64,000 nucleotides of DNA from Megachile rotundata (GCF_050947335.1 NC_134993.1:11284001-11348000); one strand, 5' to 3'; positions 47,492 to 58,215 are shown, counted from the stretch's first letter. The notes: a model not told the origin generated them from the sequence alone. Numbers and translations: made by a program.

Positions 47492-47695
47492 ATGGAGGCT
47501 CTGTGCGATAATTTAACGCCGCTGTGGCACGCGGATACTTTACAGATGGGAACAGAAACTTCCTGGTGTTTGATATTTGGGCCTCACACGAACGATCTTC
47601 CACAAATGTTCCATAACCCAGATAATATACCATTAACATTTTGTCCCGGGAACGAATTCCCGAAGTATTCCTTTAGAATCGTAAAAGCGAATTAA
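47492..47695 (+). CDS. Candidate small open reading frame, 67 codons (weak)
   Basis: ATG in a strong start context (ATCAAGATGG, A at -3 and G at +4) opens a frame of 67 codons ending in TAA. An in-frame TGA lies three codons upstream, so no upstream coding exon is needed. The product starts MEALCDNLTPLWHADT and has no signal peptide, membrane segment or domain that I recognise. It may be chance: frames of this length are common in the window. Confidence 0.2.
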   Translation: MEALCDNLTPLWHADTLQMGTETSWCLIFGPHTNDLPQMFHNPDNIPLTFCPGNEFPKYSFRIVKAN

Positions 47696-48007
47696 CATCG
47701 TCTTCTCGAGGGACTTCTGGAATCGCAATTTTTTGATTTTGGAGGGCCTGGAGATTTCCACGTAGCACTTTGGCGCTTTGTTCGAGGTTCATACTTGAAG
47801 CACCGCGTCTAGTCACTAGTTACAATTGATTTCAGGAATGTACAGTTTCGTCTGGCTTTGATAAGATCTCGCAATATTCAACGCTCGCAATTTATTGCTC
47901 GCCCGTGATTTTGTGACACGGTGACGAAAGGTTCTACCGCATTAAACGCTATAAGTTTACAATTCGTTGCTCGATTCCAATAATTATTGTTGTGTTTTGT
48001 AGGGGAG

Positions 48008-48462
48008 GTATACTGTTTTCAGATAATATGTTGTTTTAATAGATAGCGCTATTATTATACAGAGAAATTTTTAGATGGGACGTCGATGAACAATATGGCG
48101 GCGTTGCGCGACAAGATGGCGGCATTGCTCAACAAAATGGCGTTGCTCGACGAAATGGGAAGTATACTTTCAGATAACATATTGTTTTAATAGATAGCGT
48201 TATTATTATACAGAAAAATTTGTAAATGGGACGTCGATGAACAATATGGCGGCGTTGCGCGACAAAATGGCGGCGTTGTTCAACAAAATGGCGTTGCTCG
48301 ACGAAATGGGAAGTATACTTTCAGATAACATACTGTTTTAATAGATAGCGTTATTATTATATAGAGAAATTTGAACCTGGGACGTCGATGAACAATATGG
48401 CGGCGTTGCGCGACAAGATGGCGGCGTTGCGCGCCAAAATGGCGACGTTGCGCACCAAAATG
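48008..48462 (+). repeat. Three 151 bp tandem units with ATGGCGGC clusters
   Basis: The marker GGGACGTCGATGAACAATAT is at 48077, 48228 and 48379, exactly 151 bp apart, and units are nearly identical. Each unit joins an AT-rich half (TTTTAATAGATAGCGTTATT) to a GC-rich half with two or more ATGGCGGC or ATGGCG words every 22-24 bp (AATATGGCGGCGTTGCGCG, ACAAAATGGCG). The last unit ends in a run of such words to 48468. A 66-codon minus frame is a by-product. Confidence 0.95.
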
Positions 48463-49893
48463 GCGGATCTCAAGCTTCAAAGAGTTATCATTACCGTCTT
48501 ATTATAAATACAGAAGATTTCACTATACTTTTACAGTATATTCCTCAATTTTGCTATTTCTCATTGCATCTCATCTCATAACACTATTGAACCCACCCAT
48601 TTTTATTTTCTTGAGACTCCGAGGTATTTAATATTAATTATATTATATTCCAAAATATTTTAATGAGTTTAACTGACATTTTCTTTGTTTAACCAATTTA
48701 AAGGAACTTCCACTTAGCACCAGGTGCTCATTTAGTATCGACGTCCCTGATGTGTTGGTTCGTTATCGGTTTGCGGCGATATCGGCAATGATTCAGCGGT
48801 AGACGAGTTCAAGTACGGATCCGAAACGTAGCGTCGTCAGATCTTAACCTCGAGCAACGTCACGATTGTTTGATTATATTGCCGGTTCGCGGAAACTTTA
48901 TCTACGGCCTTCCCAGCCTTGAGCTCGCCGCTGTTTGGATCTGAACGGCCGTGCTAGATGCTTTGATTTCCGATTTCATCCGCGTTTATTATTTTATTAC
49001 CGACGTTTCTATGCTTCCTATCTAGCGCCGAAGATATCGGGTAATTTATTGGGAGACTGTTTGCAGAAGTTGGATGTATGAGGTAAGTGATCCTTTTATT
49101 ACGTTGAGGACGTTACTTCTGTTCTGGAGTTTTGCGATCAAACTTTATATGAAAATTAAAATTTTTTTAAATTAATCTTTTGGAATGTCGATGCTTGTGT
49201 TTGAGAATATTTGTGGGGTATTTTCTTGGAGACCTGGTTTCTTTAGTTCTTGAGTTGTAAAAGTATAGATTTGAAGGCAAATTTAAATAGCTAGCATAAT
49301 TGTTCAGGAAAATTAACAGTGATTGTATTGTGCGTTTAATTTCCTGTTTTCTTTGTGTGGTGGTTATTTAATTTCCTGGTTGATAAAATTAGGTTAGAAA
49401 AATCGAAGTCTTTGTTTAAATGAAGCCGAATAATTTGCTCGTAAACCTTGTATCCACAAACGCTCGAATTTTGCATCAGACACGAGCAAAACAAGGGGAT
49501 TAACACGTCCATTATGAATTCTACGCAGTAATGATAATAATTTTGCATTTTTTGTAGCCAGGAAACTCGAGCATTGACTTTATCCTAATAATAAATGCGA
49601 TTGAGTTTCGGCTCAACTTTATAATTTATACATTCGTAAAATTTCCAAATTTCCAAAGACCCAACTTATAAGATTTATATAAATCTCCATTTTCAAAAAT
49701 CCATATCAATATTTAATATTTATATCTGAATAAATATATTCTATAAATACAAATACATATTTGCAAACAAAGATATTTTGCATAAAATACAGAATTAATA
49801 AAATATACCACAAAAACATGTTTTTCACTTGCACGAATGTAAAATAATGATAATTATATATAAATAAGCACAAAACAGAAAAAAAATGTCCGA
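48463..49893. other. Non-repetitive spacer
   Basis: Balanced island at 48700-49080, otherwise AT-rich. A minus frame of 70 codons (49336-49548) is unrecognised. Confidence 0.45.
49881..49888 (-). terminator. Possible Pol III stop after the tRNA-like element
   Basis: The last bases of an A-run on the plus strand read as eight T on the minus strand, about five bases past the tRNA-like 3' end. The arrangement matches that of the tRNA-Val at 9.1 kb. Confidence 0.45.
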
Positions 49894-49960
49894 CCGTTGC
49901 GTGGTATCGAACCCTGCCCTGCTGCGTGATATTCCAACACGTTATCCTCAGACCGCAACA
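49894..49960 (-). pseudogene. Degenerate tRNA-like element, anticodon GAA (Phe-like)
   Basis: On the minus strand a 7 bp acceptor-like stem (TGTTGCG with CGCAACG, one G-U pair) encloses CGTG-loop-CACG with the loop TGGAATA, placing GAA in the anticodon position. The B-box word GGTTCGATACC is perfect. The D arm is short and the T stem pairs badly; total length is 67 nt, short of the usual 72-73. This fits a tRNA pseudogene or the head of a tRNA-derived SINE; a functional tRNA is unlikely. Confidence 0.45.
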
Positions 49961-50216
49961 AAATTTGCGTTCTAATCTTAAGTGAATGAAATATGCAGGT
50001 ACAGAATTTGGTCATTTTTGAATTCACTAATAAATCTAAATGATAACGTGATGTGGCTCGGGTTAGGTTAGGAACAAGTTAGATGCAAGCTTATATCACA
50101 AGGTTGACTACTTTTGAAGTAGTAATTCTAAATAATTTCGGGTTAACTATTCAGATCTATAGATCAATGTTTCCCAATCTTTTCTGTACCTTCAATATTC
50201 GGCACTAACATTTTTA
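49961..50216. other. Unique spacer beside copy C
   Basis: AT-rich, with GGGTTAGGTTAGGAAC near 50060. Nothing else was recognised. Confidence 0.45.
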
Positions 50217-51835
50217 ATATTCAAAAATTCGTCCACCGAAACTTAAATGAAAGCTAGGAAATTGTCGAGGAGTAAGTTCGAAACGTATGGGAAGCGAAAT
50301 TCAAGTACGAAATAATTTTAACGAAAGATTTTTCTCTGTTATTTCAATCATTAGTAATTATTTATTACTCGCATTTAGCGGGGTCCGCGCTCGATGCGAG
50401 CTGCAAACAGATTTTATGTTAGCTTCCAATTTAGTTAGCTTCGGTCCCGAGTCTCCCCGTCGCGTTATATCCAGCCGATTTCTTTTTTACCTGCAAATCT
50501 ATGCCACTGTTCGGCCGAATACGAACAGGTGACAATAGTTTTCTCGTTTCGTTGAATTTGGATATTTCGTTTCTTTCATCTGATTTTCGAAGAGGTTATG
50601 GCCGCCATTTTGGTGAGCCATGAAACTAGGTTAGATTCAGTTTCATGGGTTGTGTAGTATTTAGACTACTTGTGAATGAGTAGAAACTAGGTTAGGTAGA
50701 TTCGTTGGTTCCATGGATTATCTAGTATTTAGACTACTTGTGTATTTAGGTTTATTTGATTTTTGAATGGGTTATGACCGCCATTTTGATGAGCCATGAG
50801 TAGAAGCTAGGTTAGGTAGTTTCAGTTTCATAGGTTGTGTATTTAGACTACTTCTGTATCTTAGATGATCAGCTGTATATTACTATAATATTACTGTATA
50901 TTCCTATGTTATTACTGTATTATTACTATATCATTACTATATTATTACTGTGTTATTATTGTATTCTTACTGTAATATCAAGGATTATGTATTTGTCTAC
51001 TTTTCATTTTGTTAATTTCAAGGATTATCTACTGTTTAGACTACTTATGGTGTATTTTAGATGATTTGATTTCTTTGTTTGATTTGTTTTTTGAGTAGGT
51101 CAAGGCCGCCATTTTGATGAGCGGTCATGAGTAGAAACTAGGTTAGGTAGATTCGTTGGTTCCATGGATTATCTAGTATTTAGACTACTTGTGTATTTAG
51201 GTTTATTTGATTTTTAATGGGTTATGACCGCCTTTTTGATGAGGTATGAAGCTAGGTTAGATTTGCTAATTTCATGGAATATCTATTTAGACTACTTGTA
51301 GATGGGTAGAAGCTAGATAGATTCGTTAGTTTTATGGATTGTCTAGTATTTAAACTGCTTGTGTATTTTAAATGATTTGACTTCTTTCTTTGATTTAATT
51401 TTTGAGTAGGTCATGGCCGCCATTTTGATGAGCGGTCATGGGTAGAAACTAGGTTAGGTAGATTCATGAATTACGTAGTATTTAGGCTACTTTTACACTT
51501 CAAATTAGTAATCTAAAATTGATAAGTAATATTTAAACAGTACAATATTATTGTATATTATTAATGTATAATATTAATGTATAATATTAATGTATAATAT
51601 TAATGTATATTAATCTATAATATTATTGTATATTATTAATGTGTAATATTAATGTATAATATTAATGTATAATATTAATGTATAATATTAATGTAAAATA
51701 TTAATGTACAATATTAATGTATAATATTAATCTACTATTTAGACTACTTGTGGTGTACTTTAGTGTTATTCGATTTTTGAATATGTTATGACCGTCATTT
51801 TGATGAGCCACGACTATAAACTAGCTTAGTATTCC
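50217..51835 (-). mobile_element. Dispersed repeat element, copy C (inverted)
   Basis: Reverse-complement copy of the element at A and B. The core comes first here (50217 to about 50620), then modules with CGCCATTTTGATGAG words near 50604, 50784, 51112, 51420 and 51797, then the AT minisatellite. Its 75-codon stretch at 50837-51064 is identical in translation to B and differs from A. In the 81-codon stretch one codon differs (ACG to GCA), changing threonine to alanine, so there is no sign of protein-level constraint. The 532 bp landmark spacing is conserved. Confidence 0.75.
51538..51735. repeat. 13-14 bp AT minisatellite TGTATAATATTAA
   Basis: About 14 units inside copy C, the reverse complement of the array in copy B. 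Unit number is similar in B and C, with different point variants. Confidence 0.94.
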
Positions 51836-52983
51836 TTAGTATTTATGCTTCTATATTTTACACCACTCTACAAATTTTTCAAAGCGACTATTAACAGTGG
51901 GTGTAACGACCCGAAGGCTAACAAAGGTGTCACGTTACTCCAGAAAGTATCCCAGCTCCACGTGAAAACCGTACTAAAAGTGTCGCAAGGACGTCGAACG
52001 GTTAGTTCGGGTTTGAAACGTTGCACGGCCTTCGACGTGATTTCTGGTCGAAATTATCGAAGCATCGGCTACGGTAACCGTGTCTATACATAATGCTGAC
52101 ATAATATCTATACGCGGCTGGCCACCGTGGACCACGGTAAAAAATAAAATTCCATGGCCCGTGGGACCTTGGCGGACAAAGAAGCTCGTGGAGCAGATTC
52201 GCTCGTGGATCACGGCCACCAGATGATCGAAGATAATATCCGGTAAATGACGTCAAACTGACTCGAAGATTCGGTTATCTGTCTGACAGTCACGGTCTTT
52301 TACAATTTTTCTTTCGTTTTGCGAACGACATTTTGTGCACATATGGAAGGAAGTGGAATGTTAAATGCGAGGAAGTCTTGGAGGAGGTCAGTGTAGGGCT
52401 GAAAGGTCAATGACTTCTGCTACATCAGTCAGGGAGAGGTTACAGCTCACGCGTCACTAAATTGTTAAATTTACTAGTTTTCAAATTTTCAGATTTGCAA
52501 GGCATCAATCACTGCATTTTATTTAACTAATATTTTGAAATTTTTTAATTTTCTAAATCTTGAAGTTTTCAAATGTTCAGAAAAGTGTCATCTTTCAAAC
52601 TATCCAAGTTATCGAACACAAATAATTGTAAAATTACAAATTTGAATTGGAAGGTTTGAAAATTTGTCGAAACCTGAAATTTGGAAAACGCGCAAATACC
52701 GAGAAATTTCGTTATTCGACACGCGCCGCAGTTAAATACCGGTGTCCTCGAACGCGATATCGCGAGTGGTACGAGCGAGTAGGACGTTCTTTCGCTATCG
52801 GTGATTCGACAAAAGTTCAAGCAACATGAATCAGAATCTGCGGTCGAAAACTCGATCGAACGCGTGTCAAGTTGACCTTTCGAGAATCGATATTTCTGGC
52901 AATTCGTCAAATGGTGGGAGGTAGTGATTGTACCTTTCTGAAATCGATATTTCTTTGAATTTCAGCCTTGTTACAATTCTGAT
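51836..52983. other. Spacer with balanced islands
   Basis: Islands at 51890-52270 and 52660-52920. Frames of 60-113 codons are open on both strands over the same bases. None is recognised. Confidence 0.45.
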
Positions 52984-53330
52984 ACATTTAAGTGTCGGTT
53001 ACATAACTGGCCTTCAATGTTTATTTTAGCGGAAAAGTAACAAAATTATTAATTTAATTTGTTTTGGATTTTCTTTATGACACTTTTTGATAAACTTTTT
53101 AAATTATTACATATTATATTCTGTTTTAATTTGGAGCATTTAACTGTCGGTTATATAACTGTCCTCCAATATCTTTTTTACTAAAAAATGAACAATGAAG
53201 TTATATTTTTAATGTAGTTAGTATTTCAAAAATCTCTAATAAACTTTACTAATTAATATCAATTATACTTTGTTTCACTTTGGAACACTTATCTGTCGGC
53301 CATATAACTGGCCTCCACTAATCCCACTAA
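52984..53330. repeat. Three diverged 150 bp units (CTGTCGGTTATATAACTG)
   Basis: ACATTTAAGTGTCGGTTACA at 52986, GCATTTAACTGTCGGTTATA at 53134 and ACACTTATCTGTCGGCCATA at 53284, each followed by ACTGGCCT or ACTGTCCT, are spaced 148-150 bp. The rest of each unit is AT-rich and less alike. The minus-strand phrase GATAAGTG recalls the AAGTGACC arrays but is not the same repeat. Confidence 0.85.
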
Positions 53331-54580
53331 AAGTGAACAGTAAAATTATTTCATTAACAAAATTATTAATTATCAAACTTTCTATTTGAAGTTTCTTAAT
53401 AAATTAATAAACCATACTTGTAATAATTTTATTTTATTTAAAATATAAATTCACACATTTTTGCAGTTACGATAATTTACAAATTCATTATATTTGACAG
53501 TGTAAATAATAATGAATCATTGATATAACACTGATGAACCGATACGAATTCTTTTAACATTTCCGTAGAAGAAACCTAACCTAACATAACTTTATCGAGT
53601 TGACAACAAGATGGCGGCGTTCAGTAACTTTTCGGATATAGAAAAAAAAGAAATTAGGAAAATAATTAGATTCCGGTGTTTTCACGGAAACGTGAGTCAA
53701 TGGACACGTGTCTGAGCCAAGTCCATCTTCCTGTTCTTCTTAGAAAGATATTAGACACGGTCTATTCTAACGATGCTAGCCTTGCTGTAACTTGACCCTT
53801 TCCACGAAAGAAAATGTCGATTTCTTCTTAACCTTAAAACTGTTTTAACTCTGTGACTCGTTTACCTTTCAAATTTGAACATTCATGAACGAATTTCAAA
53901 ATTTCAACAATTTTTGAAAACATTTACTATGGACACAAAAAATGATTAAATAAAAAATACATTCTTATTTAATATACAAAACAATAATACATAAAACAGA
54001 CCATAAACAATTTACAGACCATAAAATTTACATTAAATATATAAAATATATAAAACAACATATAATACATAAAACTACAAAAGCAAAAATTACATGAAAT
54101 CATAAAACAACCTATGTAAATTTAAAATTAATAATAAACAATTTAACAAACAAAAAATGAAACTTCCAAAAATATAAAATAATATTTTATTGTGAAAGTA
54201 ACAACGAACCTGCGAAAAATTTGACTCTCTAGATATATAGCCATATACCGGTGATATATAGTACCGTGTTAAAAGACCATTCACAAACGAACGATCGAAT
54301 GGAGCAAACGTTGAAAAGGCGTACAAGTAATTCCGATAACAGTTTCCAGCCGTTTCCATTGAACGTCTGTTTACACCACGTTCAGATTATATCCAGATCT
54401 CTGATAAGCAACGTTCCCGCGTTATCGCGATAAATGGCCGGGCTGGAGTAGAGGCGATCATAACCTCGAACACCGTGATACACGCGTGTTATGAATCGAA
54501 TCTTCCATCTAAATAGCTCGAGTCACATGTCTGTGGTATTGCACGATTTCGAAATGAATATTTTTTTCATTTTTTGCTTT
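53331..54580. other. Non-repetitive spacer
   Basis: AT-rich with a balanced patch at 53600-53830, where CAAGATGGCGGCGTTCAG near 53610 is another YY1-like site, and one at 54270-54490. No gene was recognised. Confidence 0.45.
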
Positions 54581-56140
54581 AGGGAAATTTTGGGGGGAAT
54601 TTGGGGAATTTGTGAATTTGTGAATTTGGGGAATTTGGGGATTTGGGGATTTGGATACTTGAGAATTTGGGAATTTGTAAATTTGGGGAATTGGATTTTT
54701 GGGGATTTGACAGCTTGGGGAAATTGTCATTTGTAAATTTGGGAATCTAGGAAATTTGGTACTTTGAAATTTGGGAATTTGGAAAATTGGTCTTTTGTAA
54801 ATTTGGAAATTTGGGGAATTGGTCTTTTGGGGATTTGACAGCTTGGGGAAATTGTCATTTGTAAATTTGGGAATCTAGGGAATTTGGTAACTTATGGAAT
54901 TTGTTACTTTGAAATTTCAAAATTTGAGAAATTGGTCTTTTGTAAATTTGCAAATTTGGGGAACTGGTCTTTCGGGAATTTGACAGCTTGGGGAAATTGT
55001 CATTTGTAAATTTGGGAATCTAGGGAATTTGGTAACTTAGGGAATTTGTTACTTTGAAATTTGGGAATTTGGGAAATTGATCTTTTGGAAATTTTAGAAT
55101 TTGGGGAATTGGATTTTTGGGGATTTGACAACTTGGGGAAATTGTCATTTGTAAATTTGGGAATCTAGGGAATTTGGTAACTTAGGGAATTTGTTACTTT
55201 GAAATTTCAAAATTTGGAAAATTGGTCTTTTGTAATTTTGGAAATTTGGGGAATTGGTCTTTTGGGGATTTGACAGCGTGGAGAAATTGTCATTTGTAAA
55301 TTTTGGAATCTAGGGAATTTGGTAACTTATGGAATTTGTTACTTTGAAATTTGGGAATTTGGGAAATTGGTCTTTTGGAAATTTCAGAATTTGGGGAATT
55401 GGTCTTTTGGGGATTTGACAGCGATGGGGAAATTGTCATTTGTAAATTTGGGAATCTAGGGAATTTGGTAACTTAGGGAATTTGTTACTTTGAAATTTCA
55501 AAATTTGGGAAATTGGTCTTTTGTAAATTTGGAAATTTGGGGAATTGGTCTTTTGGGGATTTGACAGCGTGGGAAAATTGTCATTTGTAAATTTGGGAAT
55601 CTAGGGAATTTGGTAACTTAGGGAATTTGTTACTTTGGAATTTGGGAATTTGGAAAAATTGTCTTTTGTAAATTTGGAAATTAGGGGAATTGGTCTTTTG
55701 GCGATTTGACAGCGTGGGGAAATTGTCATTTGTAAATTTGGGAATCTAGGGAATTTGGTAACTTAGGGAATTTGTTACTTTGAAATTTGGGAATTTGGAA
55801 AAATGGTCTTTTGTAAATTTGGAAATTTGGGGTAATGGTCCTTTGGGAATTTGACAGCGTGGGGAAATTGTCATTTGTAAATTTTGGAATCTAGGGAATT
55901 TGGTAACTTAGGGAATTTGTTACTTTGAAATTTCAAAATTTGGGAAATTGGTCTTTTGTAAATTTGTAAATTTGGGGAATTGGTCTTTTGAGGATCTGAC
56001 AGCGTGGGGAATTGGTCTTTTGGGAATTTGACAGCGTGTTTACAATTGTCATTTGTAAATTTGGGAATCTAGGGAATCCATCACTTTAAAATTTGGAATT
56101 TGAGAAATTAATATTTTGGAAATTTAAGAATTTGTAGAAT
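54581..56140. repeat. 145 bp higher-order satellite
   Basis: The marker TTTGACAGC recurs near 54709, 54837, 54982, 55127, 55272, 55417, 55563, 55708, 55853 and 55998. After a first step of 128 bp the spacing is 145-146 bp. Each unit is made of short G/T sub-units (GGGAATTTGG, AAATTTGGGGAATTGGTCTT, GGAATCTAGGGAATTTGG). Neighbouring units differ by only a few bases. No coding frame of note is present. Confidence 0.97.
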
Positions 56141-56640
56141 TGATCTTCCGGGAGTTCGTTCAAGCTCGAAAACTTAAAAATTCTAAAAATGAAAAAATTA
56201 CTAAATTAAAACCCACGCAAAATGTCCCCAAAATCTGGACACTAATGACGTTCCTGAGGATGATCGTCGAACACGTGTATCTGTAGCTGTTTGGTGTATT
56301 TGTCGCGATGTCCCGTGTCGAATGTTCTGTCATAGTGATCGCGGCCTTGTCCTTGAGCATAATCTTTCCTCGTTATCGGACGACGTCGAGGCTGCGGTCG
56401 CGTCGGACTAGCAGCGATTAGCGAGACTGCCGCTCGTGCGTCAGCCTTCCTTTTATATTCGCGAATAATAATGCGTTTCTCGACGTTTGTTTTCTTCCAG
56501 CAGGCGTGTCGTTCTTTACCTTACTGTTGCTACCGAAACATTTCAGCGTATCTTGCCCGCTCTTGAACCCTCGGGGCTTGAGGGTGGTGGAAGTACGAAC
56601 TTTGCAAAATTCAATGTGTGGATTTTGAGGAGATATAGGG
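56141..56640. other. GC-rich island between two G-rich arrays
   Basis: Balanced to GC-rich DNA, isolated between the 145 bp array and the next array. It contains the candidate exon listed at 56242-56520. Confidence 0.5.
56242..56520 (-). CDS. Candidate terminal exon, unknown protein (weak)
   Basis: A minus-strand frame is open for 92 codons from 56520 to a TAG at 56242-56244, with no methionine, so it would have to be spliced to an upstream exon. A possible acceptor (TCGCTGCTAG) would start the exon at about 56408; upstream alternatives exist. The last 45 codons are rich in D, H, Q, R, K and Y (for example KDYAQGQGRDHYDRTFDTG, ending VFDDHPQERH), with many purine-N-pyrimidine codons. A different minus frame of 66 codons is also open. 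I recognise no family; chance is a real alternative. Confidence 0.25.
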   Translation of the reverse strand, partial: GKERHACWKKTNVEKRIIIREYKRKADARAAVSLIAASPTRPQPRRRPITRKDYAQGQGRDHYDRTFDTGHRDKYTKQLQIHVFDDHPQERH

Positions 56641-58215
56641 GATTTTAGGTTGGGAGGGTGGGGAGATGGAGAGGTGAGGATTCGAGGGTTTGGGGATCTA
56701 GGGAATTTATTAATTGGAAATTTGGGAATCTAGGGAATTTATTATTTGGGAATTTAGGAATGTGGGAAATTTATTATTTAGGAATTTGGGAATACGGGGA
56801 ATTTATTATTTGGGAATCTGGGGAATTTATTATTTGGGAATTTGGGAATCTAGGGAATTTATTATTTGGGAATTTGGGAATCTGGAGATATTACTATTTG
56901 GGAATTTGGGAATCTGGGGAATTTATTATTTGGGAATTTGGGAATCTGGGGAATTTGGTATGTGGGAATTTGAGAATCTGGGGAATTTGTTATTTAGGAA
57001 TTTGCAAATCTGGGAAATTTATTAGTTGGGAATTTAGGAATTTGGGGAATTTGTTATTTGGCAACTTGAGAATTTGGGGAATTTTAGAATTTAGGGAATT
57101 TACTATTTGAAAAGTTGAGAATCTGGGGAATTTATTATTTGGGAATTTGAGAATCTAGGGAATTTACTATTTGGGATTTTGGGAATCTGGTGAATTTATT
57201 ATTTGGGAATTTGGGAATCTGGGAAATTTATTATTTGGGAATTTGAGAATCTGGGGAATTTGTTATTTAGGAATTTGCAAATCTGGGAAATTTATTAGTT
57301 GGGAATATAGGAATTTGGGGAATTTGTTATTTGGCAACTTGAGAATTTGGGGAATTTGAGAATTAGGGAATTTACTATTTGAAAAGTTGAGAATCTGGGG
57401 AATTTATTATTTGGGAATTTGAGAATCTAGGGAATTTACTATTTGGGATTTTGGGAATCTGGTGAATTTATTATTTGGGAATTTGGGAATCTGGGAAATT
57501 TATTATTTGGGAATTTGAGAATCTGGGGAATTTGGTATGTGGGAATCTGAGAATCTGGGGAATTTGCAAATCTGGGAAATTTATTAATTGGGAATTTAGG
57601 AATTTGGGGAATTTGTTATTTGGCAACTTGAGAATTTGGGAAATTTGAGAATTTAGAGAATTTACTATTTGGAAATTTGAGAATCTGGGGAATTTAATAT
57701 TTGGGAATTTAAGAATTTGGGGAATTTGTTATTTGCCAACTTGAGAATTTAGGAAGTTTGCGAATTTAAGGAATTTACTATTTGGGAATTTGGGAATCTA
57801 GGGAATTTACTATTTGGAAATTTGAGAGTCTGGAGAATTTGGTATGTGGGAATTTGAGAATTTGGGGAATTTGTTATTTGGGAATTTGAGAATCTGGGAA
57901 ATTTATTAATAGAGAATTTAAGAATTTGGGGAATTTGTTGTTTGGCAACTTGAGAATTTGGGGAATTTGTTGTTTGGCAACTTGAGAATTTGGGGAATTT
58001 GAGAATTTAGGGAATTTACTATTTGAAAATTTGAGAATCTGGGGAATTTGTTATTTGGAAATTTGAGAATTTGGGGGATTTGAGAACTTAAGGAATTTTC
58101 TACTTGGAAATTTTTAAATCTGGGGAATTAATCTTCTGGTAATTTAAAAATTTGATAACAAGAAAAATTGAAAATTTAGGGAATAATTATTTTGAGAATT
58201 TTGGGAATTTCGGAA
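56641..58215. repeat. Array GGGAATTTGGGAATCTGGGGAATTTATTATT
   Basis: Units of about 30-34 bp. Blocks of about 270-290 bp containing TTTGCAAATCTGGGAAATTT recur near 57002, 57275 and 57563. Early units (56700-56950) are simple and uniform, later ones mixed with GGCAACTTGAGAATTTGG. The 150-codon plus frame is a by-product. Confidence 0.95.

Larger units (their letters stand above)
46591..48007. other. Spacer with balanced island at 47.1-47.95 kb
   Basis: AT-rich to 47090, then a balanced island containing an exact 27 bp duplication and one small frame listed separately. No recognised gene. Confidence 0.45.
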
